Of a stretch of 64,000 nt of DNA, positions 36,059 through 47,588 are shown one piece after another (the stretch's first letter is position 1; each line of letters begins with the position of its first letter). The position numbers were made by a program, and so were the translations under genes. Source of the DNA: Paratinospora sagittata (Eukaryota; Streptophyta; Magnoliopsida; Ranunculales; Menispermaceae); NCBI GenBank assembly GCA_035771175.1, contig CM069602.1, positions 12,175,116 through 12,239,115 on the forward strand, in the 5' to 3' direction. The notes below the pieces were generated by a model. That model was not told the DNA's origin. It did not search any database and saw only the letters and a program-made list of their open reading frames with translations.

Positions 36059-36600
36059 GGATTGTGAGTTTAATCTGTATTATTTAATTTTCTTTGGCGT
36101 TGCAGTAATGGCCGGTCTGTGTGGGAGTTCATGCTAATGAAGGTGATGTAGGGACTCATGCTAGCTTTTGTGGAGGGAAACAATATGCAAAATGTCCCAA
36201 TATGTGTCATTCTGTGATGCTTGGGAATTTTGTAAAAAATGGAGAAAAATTCTGTTTGTTCTTATAAACATTGAGAAGGATGCAATTTAATCTATCAGGA
36301 TTCAGATTCTCTTGAGACTGCCATGGCTTGGTTCTCCATATTTGTCCCTATGGTAGCATTCATGCATCTCAGGTACTTCATTGATCTGCTGGAATAGTTT
36401 CCTTTATGAAATGGCATATATAAAAAGATAGAATAATTTACCTGTTTGAGCTTATCTATCTTCCTTTTCATTTATTGTAACATTTTTTTGTTGCAACAGA
36501 ACTTCATTGCTTTCTCTCTAATTAGCTTTTTTTTTTTTTCTTTATGCTACGTATACTCAAGTTTAACATTGAGATTTTGGATAATTTATGATTGTTCTTT
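36059..36600 (+). other. 3' flank of the PPR gene
   Basis: Likely 3'UTR followed by T-rich intergenic DNA. No further gene is seen between the PPR stop and the convergent calmodulin-like gene, whose stop is at 36700. Confidence 0.5.
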
Positions 36601-36608
36601 AGAATCTC

Positions 36609-36667
36609 AAATGCCAACATTTTTTTTTTTTTTTTTTTTTTGAGAAGAAACAGAAATGCCAACATTT
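36609..36667 (-). mobile_element. Micro-retroposon: 31-bp insert flanked by 14-bp target duplications
   Basis: The 14-mer AAATGCCAACATTT occurs at 36609-36622 and 36654-36667. Between them lies only a T run plus GAGAAGAAACAG; on the minus strand this is CTGTTTCTTCTC followed by poly(A). It fits target-primed reverse transcription that copied almost nothing but the tail of a LINE (compare GTTTCCTCT+poly(A) at 56870). It sits just past the stop of the calmodulin-like gene, probably in its 3'UTR. Confidence 0.8.
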
Positions 36668-36699
36668 ATTAAGTAATATACACTTGTGATAAATCATTT

Positions 36700-37122
36700 T
36701 CACTGCATCATAACCAAGAACTCATCGAAGCAAATGAGGCCATCTCCATTGAGATCAAAATGGCTTATCATCTCCATGCACTCGCCAATCGTCCTCGACT
36801 CGCCCATTCGACTTAGCACCCTCTTCAAACTCCTTGGAGTAATGCACTCACTCCCATCCATCAAATACATCTCAAATGCCTCCTTGAACTCCCCCATCTT
36901 CTCTTCTTCTCCTCTCCCTTCATCCTTCATCAATCTCACCAAATCCTCCAAGTCTAACATCCCATCTCCATCTGAATCCAACTCCTTCACCACCTCTTCT
37001 ATCTGCAATTCCTCACCGCCTACCATTGCAGCACAACCTCTTAGCTCCTTCGGCGATAACTTCCCGTCTCCATCCTCATCGAGGTGGCGAAACACCCGCT
37101 CGAACCCGTTGCTTTTTGCCAT
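36700..37122 (-). CDS. Calmodulin-like protein (CML31/CML38-type), 140 aa
   Basis: Single-exon calcium sensor. EF-hand loop 1 is residues 15-26 (DEDGDGKLSPKE), loop 2 is 49-60 (DSDGDGMLDLED) and loop 4 is 123-134 (DLNGDGLICFDE). The third position is degenerate (MYLMDGSECITPRSL) and should not bind calcium, as is usual in this clade. Loop 2 ends in Asp rather than Glu at position 12, which often favours Mg2+ or lower Ca2+ affinity. Related Arabidopsis CML37-39 are wound- and stress-induced; that link is family knowledge. Convergent with the PPR gene. Confidence 0.94.
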   Translation of the reverse strand: MAKSNGFERVFRHLDEDGDGKLSPKELRGCAAMVGGEELQIEEVVKELDSDGDGMLDLEDLVRLMKDEGRGEEEKMGEFKEAFEMYLMDGSECITPRSLKRVLSRMGESRTIGECMEMISHFDLNGDGLICFDEFLVMMQ

Positions 37123-37265
37123 TTTTAACGATGAACTTGATATGGGTCTTTCTTAACTTGAAAAATTAAGTTGGTTCTAGGCAGAAATCTAGACAAGATC
37201 GAAATGGGTATTCGTAAATTCGAAAAAAGAAAAGAAAAAGAAAAACTGAACTTGAATTGGGTGGC

Positions 37266-37276
37266 TATATATGTAC
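37266..37276 (-). promoter_or_regulatory. TATA box of the calmodulin-like gene
   Basis: CATATATAGCC on the minus strand lies about 145 bp before the ATG at 37122, consistent with a start near 37240 and a leader of about 115 nt. A CACGTG G-box is further upstream at 37757-37762, and a TTGAC W-box core near 37745. Confidence 0.6.
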
Positions 37277-37279
37277 GTG

Positions 37280-38525
37280 GTTTTAGTGAATAAAATGAAG
37301 CAAAGTACTGCTAGCTAAAAGCTATTGTATAAACAACAGTAAGATCAAATATATGTATGATGATACAAAATAAAGCTTCTGAGATGATTACTCAATTTTT
37401 GGTTGGAATTCAAATTTGGGCGAGTTGTATTTATATGATACAGATGCGTGCTACGCGTGCTTGACGTTAGTTCAACTGTGGTAGACCCAGCAATAGAAGC
37501 GAAGGTGCTGATGGCGTGTTATAGAAACGAAAGAATAAAAGGATGATGAAGAAAGCATCATGAATTAGAACAATCAAAGCGATTATGACGAGAAGATGAA
37601 ATAAATAGAAGGAAGTAATGAGGAAATTTCATGGCAAGTTCAGCCTTTGAAACACGCGTGATTGCAAGAATACTGGAAAGATACCCAAAGAATCTGAGTC
37701 GTTAACGCCGTGCCCTGTGAAGTCGAAGTCAGGTTTTTTGGCACGTTGACTAGGGTCACGTGTTTTTGGGGGTTTACTATCTAAAACCGTTTTATAAGCT
37801 TATTTATTTATGTTGACATCAATATCTTGAATGTTGTGGGGTTTAGTTTTGTTGTCTTGCGTCTGTTGTGAGCCGCCCATATTGGCCCTAATGACTCATT
37901 ATATTTGTATTGTGCTTAGTATTATATGATTGGTGACAAAATATATGTACTTTGGAAGTAGAGATTGAAATGTAATGTAACGTTTGATAAAAAAATAAAA
38001 ATAAAAAAATCAAAGGTATGTTTGATAGTTAAAATAAAATGAAAAATAATATTGACGTATATGGAGTGTGATTAGATAAAAATTCAAAGATGATGGGTTA
38101 ATAACCCCTAAGGATTAATATATTAACCCTAATATTAACTCATAGATGTTAATATATTAACCTTAATGGTTAATTTTTCCTTCTTTTCTTTATTTAAAAG
38201 AAAGGTGTAAAAGAATAGATAAGACCTCGCCACGCGGTGTTTGTGTGGCGTATGGTCTGCATCTTTGCGGACCATGCGGGCCCACAAAAGGCACTCCTAC
38301 TTATTGTTTTTTTTTTTTCACTTAACAAATGATTCTAAATGTTCCTACCAAATACACTCATTCAATCCGTCACTGTTACATTAGTTGTTTATGATTTTGT
38401 AATTTTTTTTTTAAGTCGCTTAAGCATTCTTGTACACTAAACTAAATGAAGAAAATCACTATTAAATTTACATGTTAATTAATGTTTATAAAATTAAATA
38501 CAATGTAATCATTTAATTATAGAAA
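37280..38525. other. Promoter region of the CML gene, then AT-rich DNA
   Basis: Beyond the CML promoter no gene is seen. A short GC-rich segment, 38225-38290, contains an imperfect inverted repeat ATGGTCTGC..GCGGACCAT. It may be a small DNA element, but terminal repeats could not be fixed. Confidence 0.4.
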
Positions 38526-38559
38526 AACTTCTTTTTTTTTTGATAGAACACCTATTGTC

Positions 38560-39060
38560 ATAAAACAGAAGGAGGAGAAGTCTCCATGAATACAATATCA
38601 CAAGTAACAGGGGGAGATTCCTCAAGCCAAACGAGGGAGAATTCCAAACTTAAACCAAATCTGCTAAGTCTATTAGCAACATGATTACATTCCCTAGGAA
38701 TAGCATTTAGAGAGACATTTGGTCAATGGTTGATGAGGGCTAAACAATCACCGACCAATTCACCAATTTCAGAATGATCATGGTTTGATCGTTTGAGCTC
38801 ATTTAACACATCAGCAGAATTAATCTCAATGATATCAATTGGAACACCAGATTCAATAGCAAACTCCAGACCTGATCACAAGGCACATAGTTCAGTTGCT
38901 TTGGCATTGAGACCACCAACCTCATGAGCCGCTTTAGCGGCAATCACATTGCCTAAATGATCTCTCACCACCATACCAACTCCAACTGATCTGCCGACTC
39001 CCATACTAGCATCGACGTTCATTTTCAACTAGTCTCGAGGAGGAGGGCGCCATCTTTGAT
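38560..39060 (-). pseudogene. LINE ORF2, RNase H domain
   Basis: Minus-strand translation gives KMNVDASMGVGRSVGVGMVV (start of the plant LINE RNase H), KATELCAL, ELKRSNHDHSEIG and the end motif REC..HVANRLSRFGLS. Two stop codons interrupt it. This RVT_3-type RNase H is typical of plant L1 lineages. Confidence 0.85.
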
Positions 39061-39461
39061 TTATGTTTAATCTCCTTGTAGTACTGATTTTCGATGATTG
39101 CTAGTATTCTGTGAGAGTAAACATTGCTTTCTCTGCAATTAGTGTTGTAAACACAACCTTTTCCCCCACACAAATGTTGTTTCTATCATTCCATATGGCC
39201 CAAGCTGTGATCATAATTTTCTCAAGGTCGCACATGCTTGCTTCCAAGCTTATACTCACGAAGTCACCCACCTCAATTCACTCCCATAAACCTTTGTCTT
39301 CAATCATACTTTCCAATGTCCAAACATCAGAAGCCTTTTTGCATATTGCAATTGCATGGCTTAGAAATTCATCCTCCTCTTGGCATAGCCCACAGATAGC
39401 ATCATCCACAACTTTTCTCCTTTTTAGGTGTTTTTTGGATGGCAAATTTATGTAGCAATCT

Positions 39462-39660
39462 CTAAAAAAAAATATTCACTTTTGGAGGGAGATTGGTGGA
39501 CCGTACTCCAGTCCAAAACTTCTTTGACCTGCTTCTATTTGAACATTCTCCTGATCTATCAAGGTCCATAGCAGCCCTATAACCGCTCTTAACTGTGTAC
39601 TGTCCATTTTTCGTAAAATGCCAAACCATCGTGTCACAGGGACTCCTTCGGCTCAATGGA
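39462..39660 (-). pseudogene. LINE ORF2, zf-RVT region
   Basis: Contains TKNGQYTVKSGYRAA and VRSTNLPPKVNIF, the diagnostic stretch between reverse transcriptase and RNase H in plant LINEs. The Cys/His part continues leftward with frame changes (39360-39460). Confidence 0.85.
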
Positions 39661-39840
39661 ATTTTTAAGACTTCTTCTACACCAATTGGGAGAAGGTGAT
39701 CATTTAATTTTCCAATATTCTAGTTGCAATCATCAGTTATGAAAGGAGCAACTGAGCAATCAATGGATGGTTTCAAAGGGGTGATTAGCTTGAAAGATGA
39801 TGGTTTAAGCAGCCAAGGATCATGAGACATATGGATATCA

Positions 39841-41556
39841 TGTAACACCCCGTAAATTTACTTAAATACATACGTTGACGTACACGTATATCAAGATGTA
39901 TAATACACGTATTTTATATGTAAGAGCTAACTATACGCTTGATAATACACGTCTTTTATACGTAGAAGCCAAATGTACGTGTGTATGAGTAGTAAAGAAG
40001 ATGATACCTATGGGAACATCTTATATGGGTGCTTACAAGTTAAACATTGGAGTTGATTTAAATTGATTAATTTATGGGGTTGGTTAATTAAATATGTGAA
40101 TTGAGTGTATAGAAGAGGAATAAAAAATAAAATAAAATAAAATATTGTTCATTTGCAGGTACTATTCACCAAATAGTACCGTGAACAATACTCGTATGTA
40201 ATAAACAAAAGGAAAAAAAATGAAAAATCGAACGAAGTTGCAGAACGTCCAGAACCGAGAAGAAGGAGAAGAAGAAAAAGGGGAAACGCGGGATTCGCGT
40301 CAAATTCGGACCCGCGGTAAGTGATTTCCACTCTATTTCTTCGTGAAATTACTATCTAAGCTAGATGTAACGATTCTAGAGGACTAATTTCAGCTATGAG
40401 AGCCGTTTTGCGGCGTTTTGACAAATTAGGGTTTTGACCCAACGTGAATAAAAAATCCGCTAGACAGGTAGAAAAACACTCCTTAGACGGTAGGGACCCC
40501 GAATATGTGGTTAGATTTTATTTCATGATTTTTGGAGACCGTTTGACAATGTTAATACAATTTACATGTTTCGAATGAATAATGACAAATATTACTATGA
40601 ACAGTGATGTAAACATTGATGTGAATAGTACTATGAATAGTGATGTGGACAGTACTGCGAACAGTTATGTGAACAGTGATGTGCATCCAATGAAACTTCG
40701 GTTTGAGATCATAGAATCGTAGAGAACTGAATTCCGGACGTTTCGATACTAAGATCGTGATTTTTGGATATGATTTGATATTTTTAGTAGCTAAAGATAT
40801 GATAAATGGTGATTCTCATGATAATCTATGGTTCATTTCAGTGTATAAATTGAGAGTTATGCATGGATAAATGCTCTTGAGGAAGCAATTATGAGGCACG
40901 TTTATTGTTGCTCGATTTGACGTAGAAACCCCGTGTAACCACTGTGAGTATAGTTTTCTTGATTTGGTTCTTGTATGACATTGTACGCATATAAAATGTT
41001 TGATTGTATGCATGTTATATATATATATATATAATGCATTGAGTTTTATGGATTATGCAAACTGATTTTAGCAATTGGAGTTTGTAATGATGTCATTTCG
41101 TTAGGAATTAGACCCGGATGAGGTTTTGCGAGTCCTCATTGTCAGTAGGCACATCCTAACAAGGGTTGCGATCCTTGAAATGACTGTGAATTGGGTAATG
41201 AGAGGCTGTGACTACCTTGTAACGGCCATATAAGGGTTAGACTCGCTCTCTTGCCTTGAGGAGGAGGGAGATTGTGCATTGTGTTATTGAAAACTCATGC
41301 AATTTATGTTGTTGACATGTATAATATATTCGTTGAATGATGCATGTGTTGAATAAGTGTTTGAAATGATTTTAAATGTCATGTTTCTCTAAATGTATAT
41401 AAGTGTCATCTCAAGAACTATATTCACTGAGCTGTTGTTTGCTCACCCCATTTCCTCAAATATTTCAGATAATCACGTGAGCCTTCGTCTGGTATGTGTA
41501 TGTACGCTTGGAGGAAATAGCTTATATTGTTAGTTTGATATGTATACTTATCACAC

Positions 41557-41631
<75 letters not shown>

Positions 41632-41901
41632 TATCATCTAGATGGGATGTGTGGGCATATATATAGCTTAATATATTGGATGATGAAATGAAAATGTGAT
41701 GTGTGAATGAATGGAATGATTATAGAGATCTATATTGGATTTGATTTGTGATATATTAGGAAAAAAATTTCTGTAAATGTTGGAAATGATTGTGAGACTA
41801 CGTGAAGGCTGACAGTGTATTATATATTGTATATGGATATGCACAGTGTATAGTACACTGTGCCGGTCATGACGTCAGCCTACGTCAGGGGCGTCGTGAC
41901 A
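39841..41901 (-). mobile_element. Solo LTR A (Gypsy-like), 2061 bp, TSD TATCA
   Basis: It starts TGTAACACCC and ends CGTGACA (TG..CA) and is flanked by TATCA at 39836-39840 and 41902-41906. Removing it and one TATCA restores the LINE frame (WRVGNGLDI then HMSHDPWL). It contains no gag or pol. Features include an (TA)n tract 41560-41627, short tandem words GAACAGTGATGT at 40600-40685, GAGC..GCTC near 41431, a perfect palindrome CACAGTGTA-TAG-TACACTGTG at 41842-41862 and TGACGTCA at 41870-41877. The sequence as printed begins TG and ends CA, so strand is not determined by it; minus is nominal. Confidence 0.88.
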
Positions 41902-42267
41902 TATCAAGACCATTTCCAACTCGCCATCTACAACCTTTCACTAGTAAATCTTGGCCCCATAAGATATTTCTCCATATCTGAGATGCACCATTTTTCAATT
42001 CTGTCTTCCAAAAGAATGAGTTTTGGAAATATTTTGCTTTGAGAATATGGGCCAAAAGAGAATCCGGGTTGTTTTGGATTCGCCACCCCTGTTTTGCAAG
42101 TAAAGCTTTGTTAAAAAACTCCAAGGATCTGAAACCCATCCCTCCATCCTCTTTTGCTGAGCATAGGTTCTGCCATTTTGACCAATAAATCTTCTTTTGG
42201 CCATCAATTTCTCCCACCAGAAACCAGCGAGAATAGAATTCAGCTGGGAGCAAAGGGTTCGAGGAAT

Positions 42268-43540
42268 TCAGAAACAACTCATTGGATAAACAGATTGGGC
42301 TTGAGCAATTACTTTTATAAGGACTTCTTTTCCACCCACAGAGAACAACTTTGATTTCCACAGGTGTGTTTCCTTCCACAACTTTTGCTTCACAAACTGA
42401 AACATATTTGTAGTGCTTTTATGACCAAGCGAAGGGAGCCCCAAATATCTTGGTTGAAAGGTTGTGTTATGGAGTCCCAGCCTACTCGTGAACCAACCCT
42501 TCACCTCATCACTCACATTTGGACTGAAAAAAATCGACGATTGGTTGAAATTCACTTTCTGACCTGATGCATCCTCATATGTTCTCAAGGCTGACTGTAT
42601 TGCATAACTATTTGGCGAGTTTGCTTTGCACATAATCAAAGAATCATCAGCAAAAAATAAGTGAGACAGCTTTGGGTTGCCTCGAGCAATTCTTGGCCCT
42701 TCTAAAATACCTTCTCTTTCAGCTTTCCTTAGAATGGCTGAGAGCCCCTCTGCACAGATTAAAAACAGGTAGGGGATAATAGGTCCCCCTACCTTAACCC
42801 CCTCGATGGCTTTATATACACCCATGAGCCTGACCATTAACAATTACAGAAGAAGTAACAGTAGAAATGAATTTGAAAATTAGATCCGTCCATTACAATG
42901 AGAACCCCATAGTAATCATGGTTTCTCTAAGGTATGACCACTCCACCCTATCGTAAGCCTTGCTTATATCAAGCTTTAAGGCCGGAAAACCTTTAGATCC
43001 TGATCTTAAGTTCTTTAGGTAATGCAAGTGTTCGAAGGCTAGGATTATGATATATGTAATCAACTTCCCCTTTAAAAAAACACATTGATTCTCAGAAATA
43101 ACATAGGGGAGAATCCCTTTTAGCCTATTTGCTATCATTTTTGCCATGATTTTATAGGTAACGTTGCATAGACTAATAAGTTTGGCGTCAGAAGGGCCAG
43201 CAAGGTTTTTTAATTTTTGAAATGAGGGCAATATATGTCTGATTAAGCTTTCTAATGTTTCCATTTCCATTTAAACGAAAAAGACAAGCATTACAAATGA
43301 ACTCCCCCACAAAATCCCAGTATTTTTGGTAAAATTGGGCAGTGAGTCCATTGGGGCCGGGACTTTTGAAAGGACCCATGGAAAATAAAGCCTCTTTTAC
43401 CTCCCTTGCTATGAATGGAAGACTTAGTTGATTATTAATCTCGTTTGTCACTACACTGTCCATTCCTTTAAGAGCATATTTGATTTTTGACATTGGTGGA
43501 TCCACATATGTAAACATATCCTCGAAAAAGTCGACCATGA
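42268..43540 (-). pseudogene. LINE ORF2, reverse transcriptase domain
   Basis: Conserved blocks occur in order: GPFKSPGPNGLTAQFYQKYW, ISLCNVTYKIMAKMIANRLK, FPALKLDISKAYDRVEWSYL, PYLFLICAEGLSAI and the catalytic LFFADDSLIMCKAN. The usual QGD before the PYLF block is damaged (LRWGDP then IIPYLF). Frames 43538, 43270, 42843 and 42379 overlap through small frameshifts, so the enzyme is dead. Confidence 0.93.
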
Positions 43541-43579
43541 TCTATTTAATCCGGACTTCATCCCTTTCCCAAAACCCCG

Positions 43580-46435
43580 TGTAGCACCCATGCCTTTAGG
43601 TGACGTCATTTTGACCCATAGTGTACCCGTATACGTATTCGTATACGTATGTGTATATGTATTTTGATGCTCGAAGCACGTAAGTTCGAGTGTCTTTGCA
43701 TGATTTTAGGTCATAAAGGGTACGCATGAAATTTCGGAACCATCGGAGACCCGTTCGACGTCAAAACATTTCAAAAACGGTGTTTTGGATCCAGTGGAGC
43801 TTTCTATTTCCGTCACAACTTACATCAATGGTTTGATCTCCTAGATCCGTTTTCTGATTGGGCTGAAATTTTGTCAGCTCATTCTTATATGATAGATCTT
43901 CATTATGAACGGTGAAGATCTTAATTGGAGTTACCTAATTTGAGTTATAACGCCCAAAACACTGTTTCACGGATTCTGGGATTTTCTTACGCCGTTTTGA
44001 TCAAACAGATAGTTCTCACAATCCCACCATTGGATTGAGCCTAAAATTTACCAGAATGTTGATAACTTACTCATTCAATGTTTGTACGGTTAAGATGTTA
44101 AATTCGTGCGTATTTTGCAAGAAATGGAATATCTAAAATCAAGTATTGTAACAGGAAAACTGGGTTTTTGATAGTTTTGACAACTTTTAGTTGTGGGCCT
44201 AAGCTTATCTATTTAAGCAACCAAAACGTGATTTTAGGTTCATTTGCTCATTTCTCAGCCAGAAAAGAGAGAAAGGTGCTGGAGAGGAGAAAAGGAGAGG
44301 AAAGTTAGGGTTTGGTGGTTTCTTGCTCAAGAACACCTTAAGGTTTGTATTTTTCCTCCATTTCTTCCTTGAATCTCTCTATTAGTTGCATGATAGCTTT
44401 ATTTTGAGCATGAGGGTTTCATTTTGATGCATGCATTGTGATGAACCTTGGATGGGTGGAAGACCAAAGTTGGAGTTGAGTCTTGCATATCACATATGTG
44501 TGATTAGAGAGTGTAAGGAGTACACTAATGGTGAAAGCCCCAATTTCTAGCAAGAAATTGGAAGGTTTAGTTCAAATGACCTAAACTTAGTTTATGGCCT
44601 TAGACTTTTTCAAAATGTTTGCATGTCAACTATGTTGATCTAGTGGCCATTGTGGATGATTCCATGTTGCAAGATCAGTAAAATTCATGGTTGAACATGA
44701 TGCCCTAGTGTAAAATTGGCAATAGGGCATATGTATGAAATTTTCCAGATTTGGGGCTTTTGATGCTCTTGATATAAAATCTGGAAAATTATGCAATGTA
44801 GGTCTAATTGGACATGATTAGAGTTGTTTGATGATTGAATTCAGTGGGTTCACATAATGAATACCCTAAGATTGACTAATTTTGATCTAGGCTAAGTATT
44901 TGGTAATTTTGCATGTAATTTGGGGATTTTGCCCAAATTGGGAGTTTTCACCCAAAGCAAGTCAATTTGTGAAATTGACTTGGGGATTGTTTAATTGGAC
45001 CCAAATTAAGTAGAATCATGGGTTTAAAATGTTAGTACCTATGTTAAATTGATATGACTTAGTTCATTTTGACCTTATGTTTTATATTGGCCTAATTGGG
45101 GATTTTGATCAAGACTTAGTCAATTGATGAAATTGACTTGATGTATAGTCTAATTGACCCTAATTATAATTGAATTTCATGTATATTAGTGGTTGGATCA
45201 TGGGATCACCCTATTACATTCAATTTAGGTCAATCTTAGTTTAATTGAGTCTAAATGATCAAGTTGGGCAATATGGAAATTGGCTCAATGGGGTAATCAA
45301 TTTAGAATCTAATTGACTTTAGATTGGGTTTGAACATGGGGTTTTGACACACTTTATGACTGATTTTCAGTTGTGTGAACCATGTTATTTTCAGGTCTTG
45401 TGATTGATCTTGAACCCGTTTAGTCAATTGGAGAGTTTTGGCAATTGGATTGGCTAGACTTAGCCAATCAAGTGTGAGTGTTCTTTTACTTTTGGATTAT
45501 TTATATGTGGCATTGTAGTATAGAAATGTTTTAAATACTTATGTATGATGGTATGCATGTTTTAATATTCCATGAAATTCATTTGAGCATAATTTATTGG
45601 GATGACAATTTGGGTTGAGGCCCCTAGTTGGAATTTCCTCTTTTTGGGAATTCTCGTAAGTCTAGCGGCGATCCCAGTTGTGTACCTGGCAGAGGGTTTT
45701 ATGCCTTGTGTATGGGTAGGTTTGTTTAAAATAATCCTACGTACTGCACGACCCCATAAACCCTATTAGAATACGAGTATTGTGTGTGTGTTCGGGCGCT
45801 GTGTGTCGCGCACCAGGCCTTGAAACCCCCATACTCAGGAGGTGTTAGGATTGCATGAGCATGACTACAAAATGTTATGCATCGTCTTATGTATGACTTG
45901 ATGCATTATGTTAGCATGTATGTAATATATTTCGTCATCATGATATTTCAACTGTTTTATGATCTTACCATGTTTTATAAATGCACGTATATGCCACTTG
46001 TAAATAACATTTACTGAGCTGGCTGTAGCTCACACCTCACCATCTTCTTTCAGGATCTGATAGAAAAGGAAAAGGGAAGGCTTGACTGCGGAGCGTCCCT
46101 TGTTTTTGTTTCATGTAGGTGTTGTACATTTAGTTTTGTATTTTGATAATTATGTACATGATAACACCTAGTAATAGTATATTTAACACATAGTTGGGAT
46201 GTGTTGGGTTTTGTATCATTTTGAAGACTTTGGAATTTTATGTTTGTAAAACTTTGGAGAAGTAATATTTTATTTAATTATGATCATGATAGTTGGTTGT
46301 TAATGATGTACTTTTATTTCTTTTTTGGGGATTCGTATATGTATTTTAGGCTGACGGGACGTCGGGTGTACCGACGGAGGGTATACTCGGAGGTTCCCGT
46401 GCCGGTCATGACGTCACGTATAGTGGGTCGTGACA
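43580..46435. mobile_element. Solo LTR B (Gypsy-like), 2856 bp, TSD CCCCG
   Basis: It starts TGTAGCACCC and ends GTCGTGACA and is flanked by CCCCG at 43575-43579 and 46436-46440. Excision restores the LINE frame (KKLKNEAGFWERDEVRIK, one stop further on). It has no gag or pol, no primer-binding site and no polypurine tract followed by a second LTR, so it is a solo LTR although long. It shares GTGCCGGTCATGACGTCA (46398-46415) and GAGC..GCTC near 46017-46031 with LTR A; TGACGTCA also occurs near its left end (43601-43608). A large middle part (44340-45480) is AT-rich with repeated TTGAC/AATTG words. Confidence 0.87.
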
Positions 46436-46440
46436 CCCCG

Positions 46441-47588
46441 CCTCATTTTTGAGCTTCTTTATCTAATTTGTCTTCTGCCTCGCCTTGGTCTTTGCATAGA
46501 AATACTTAGTGTTCTTATCCCTGTGCTTCAGCCAACTTGTTTTTTCCCTTTGACCCTAGAAAACTTCTTCTTTTAACTGCAACTTCTCTAACTTTGCTTC
46601 TAAAGATTTTATCACATTCCATTTCTTTTCAACTTGAACACCATCATAGAGTCTGTTGAGAGTCTTTCTCACCTCTTCAATCTTCTTCGGGATCTTCCCA
46701 TATTTTTCCATACCCCATTGAAGCAGTTCTGCCATGTAGTGCTCATTTTGTGCCAGAGCCACTGCATTTGGTCTTACGTCTCCTCAGAAACCCCAAACCT
46801 TTTTTATAATCTCTTCAGCCTCACTGTCCCCAACCCAAAGGGGCCTCAAAATGTTTCCTTCTCCTACTTGGGGGGGGGGAAAGCACAAAATTTGCTTCTC
46901 TCATGATTTTAATTGGTTTGTGATCAGATGACATGTAATCAAGATGGATGCAAGTTGTTTTAGGAAACCGCAACCTCCAATCTGCCGAACAAAAAACACG
47001 ATCAATTCGTTCCCTTGTTTGCACCCCCTTTCTCCTGTTGTTTCATGTGAAAGGAGGGCCGGTGAACCCCAAATCCAATATATCACAGACCTCGATTGAC
47101 TCCCAAAACTTGTCCATAGCTGACTGAGATCTTGGGTACCCCCCCTGTTTTTCATGTTGAAAAAAAACCTCCTTGAAGTTGCCCACTATCAACCAATCTG
47201 AGCACGAGAAATCATTAAGCCTTTTCAGCAGCTCTCAAGAGACATGATGGTTAGCAGATTCAGGTTCCCCGTAGAAGCTCGTTAAACGACATCTGTCCTT
47301 ACCCCCTTTCTCAATCCAAACATCAATGTGGCCCTTAGACATACAAAAAAGAGAAATTTTGAGAAAGTTTTTCCACAACAGAATAATCCCACCACCATTA
47401 CCCACCTTAGGACTCGCTATCATTCCATCAAAACCAAGAGAGGCCCATAAACGTTCGCACCTATTTTGTTGTAATCTGGCTTCCATCAGGAAAATTATTC
47501 CGGGATCTTGTCTTTGCACCACAGTGCGCAGATCTCCGAATGTTCGAGGATTCCCAAGCCCCAGAACATTCCAACTTATGATACTCAT
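46441..47588 (-). pseudogene. LINE ORF2, endonuclease domain
   Basis: ORF2 opens at the ATG at 47588 with MSIISWNVLGLGNPRTFGDL, the plant LINE apurinic endonuclease start, followed by FLMEARLQQN, KVGNGGGIILLW, RERIDRVFCSADWR and SDHKPI, whose Asp-His pair is catalytic in EEP nucleases. Stop codons and frame changes (for example after 47235) break it. The linker toward reverse transcriptase (KHRDKNTKYFYAKTKARQKT) runs to the LTR B insertion. Confidence 0.9.

Noticed and set aside
43580..46435. Complete LTR retrotransposon with short LTRs
   Set aside because: No gag, protease, reverse transcriptase or integrase words, no terminal direct repeat pair and no primer-binding site were found; solo LTR fits better.
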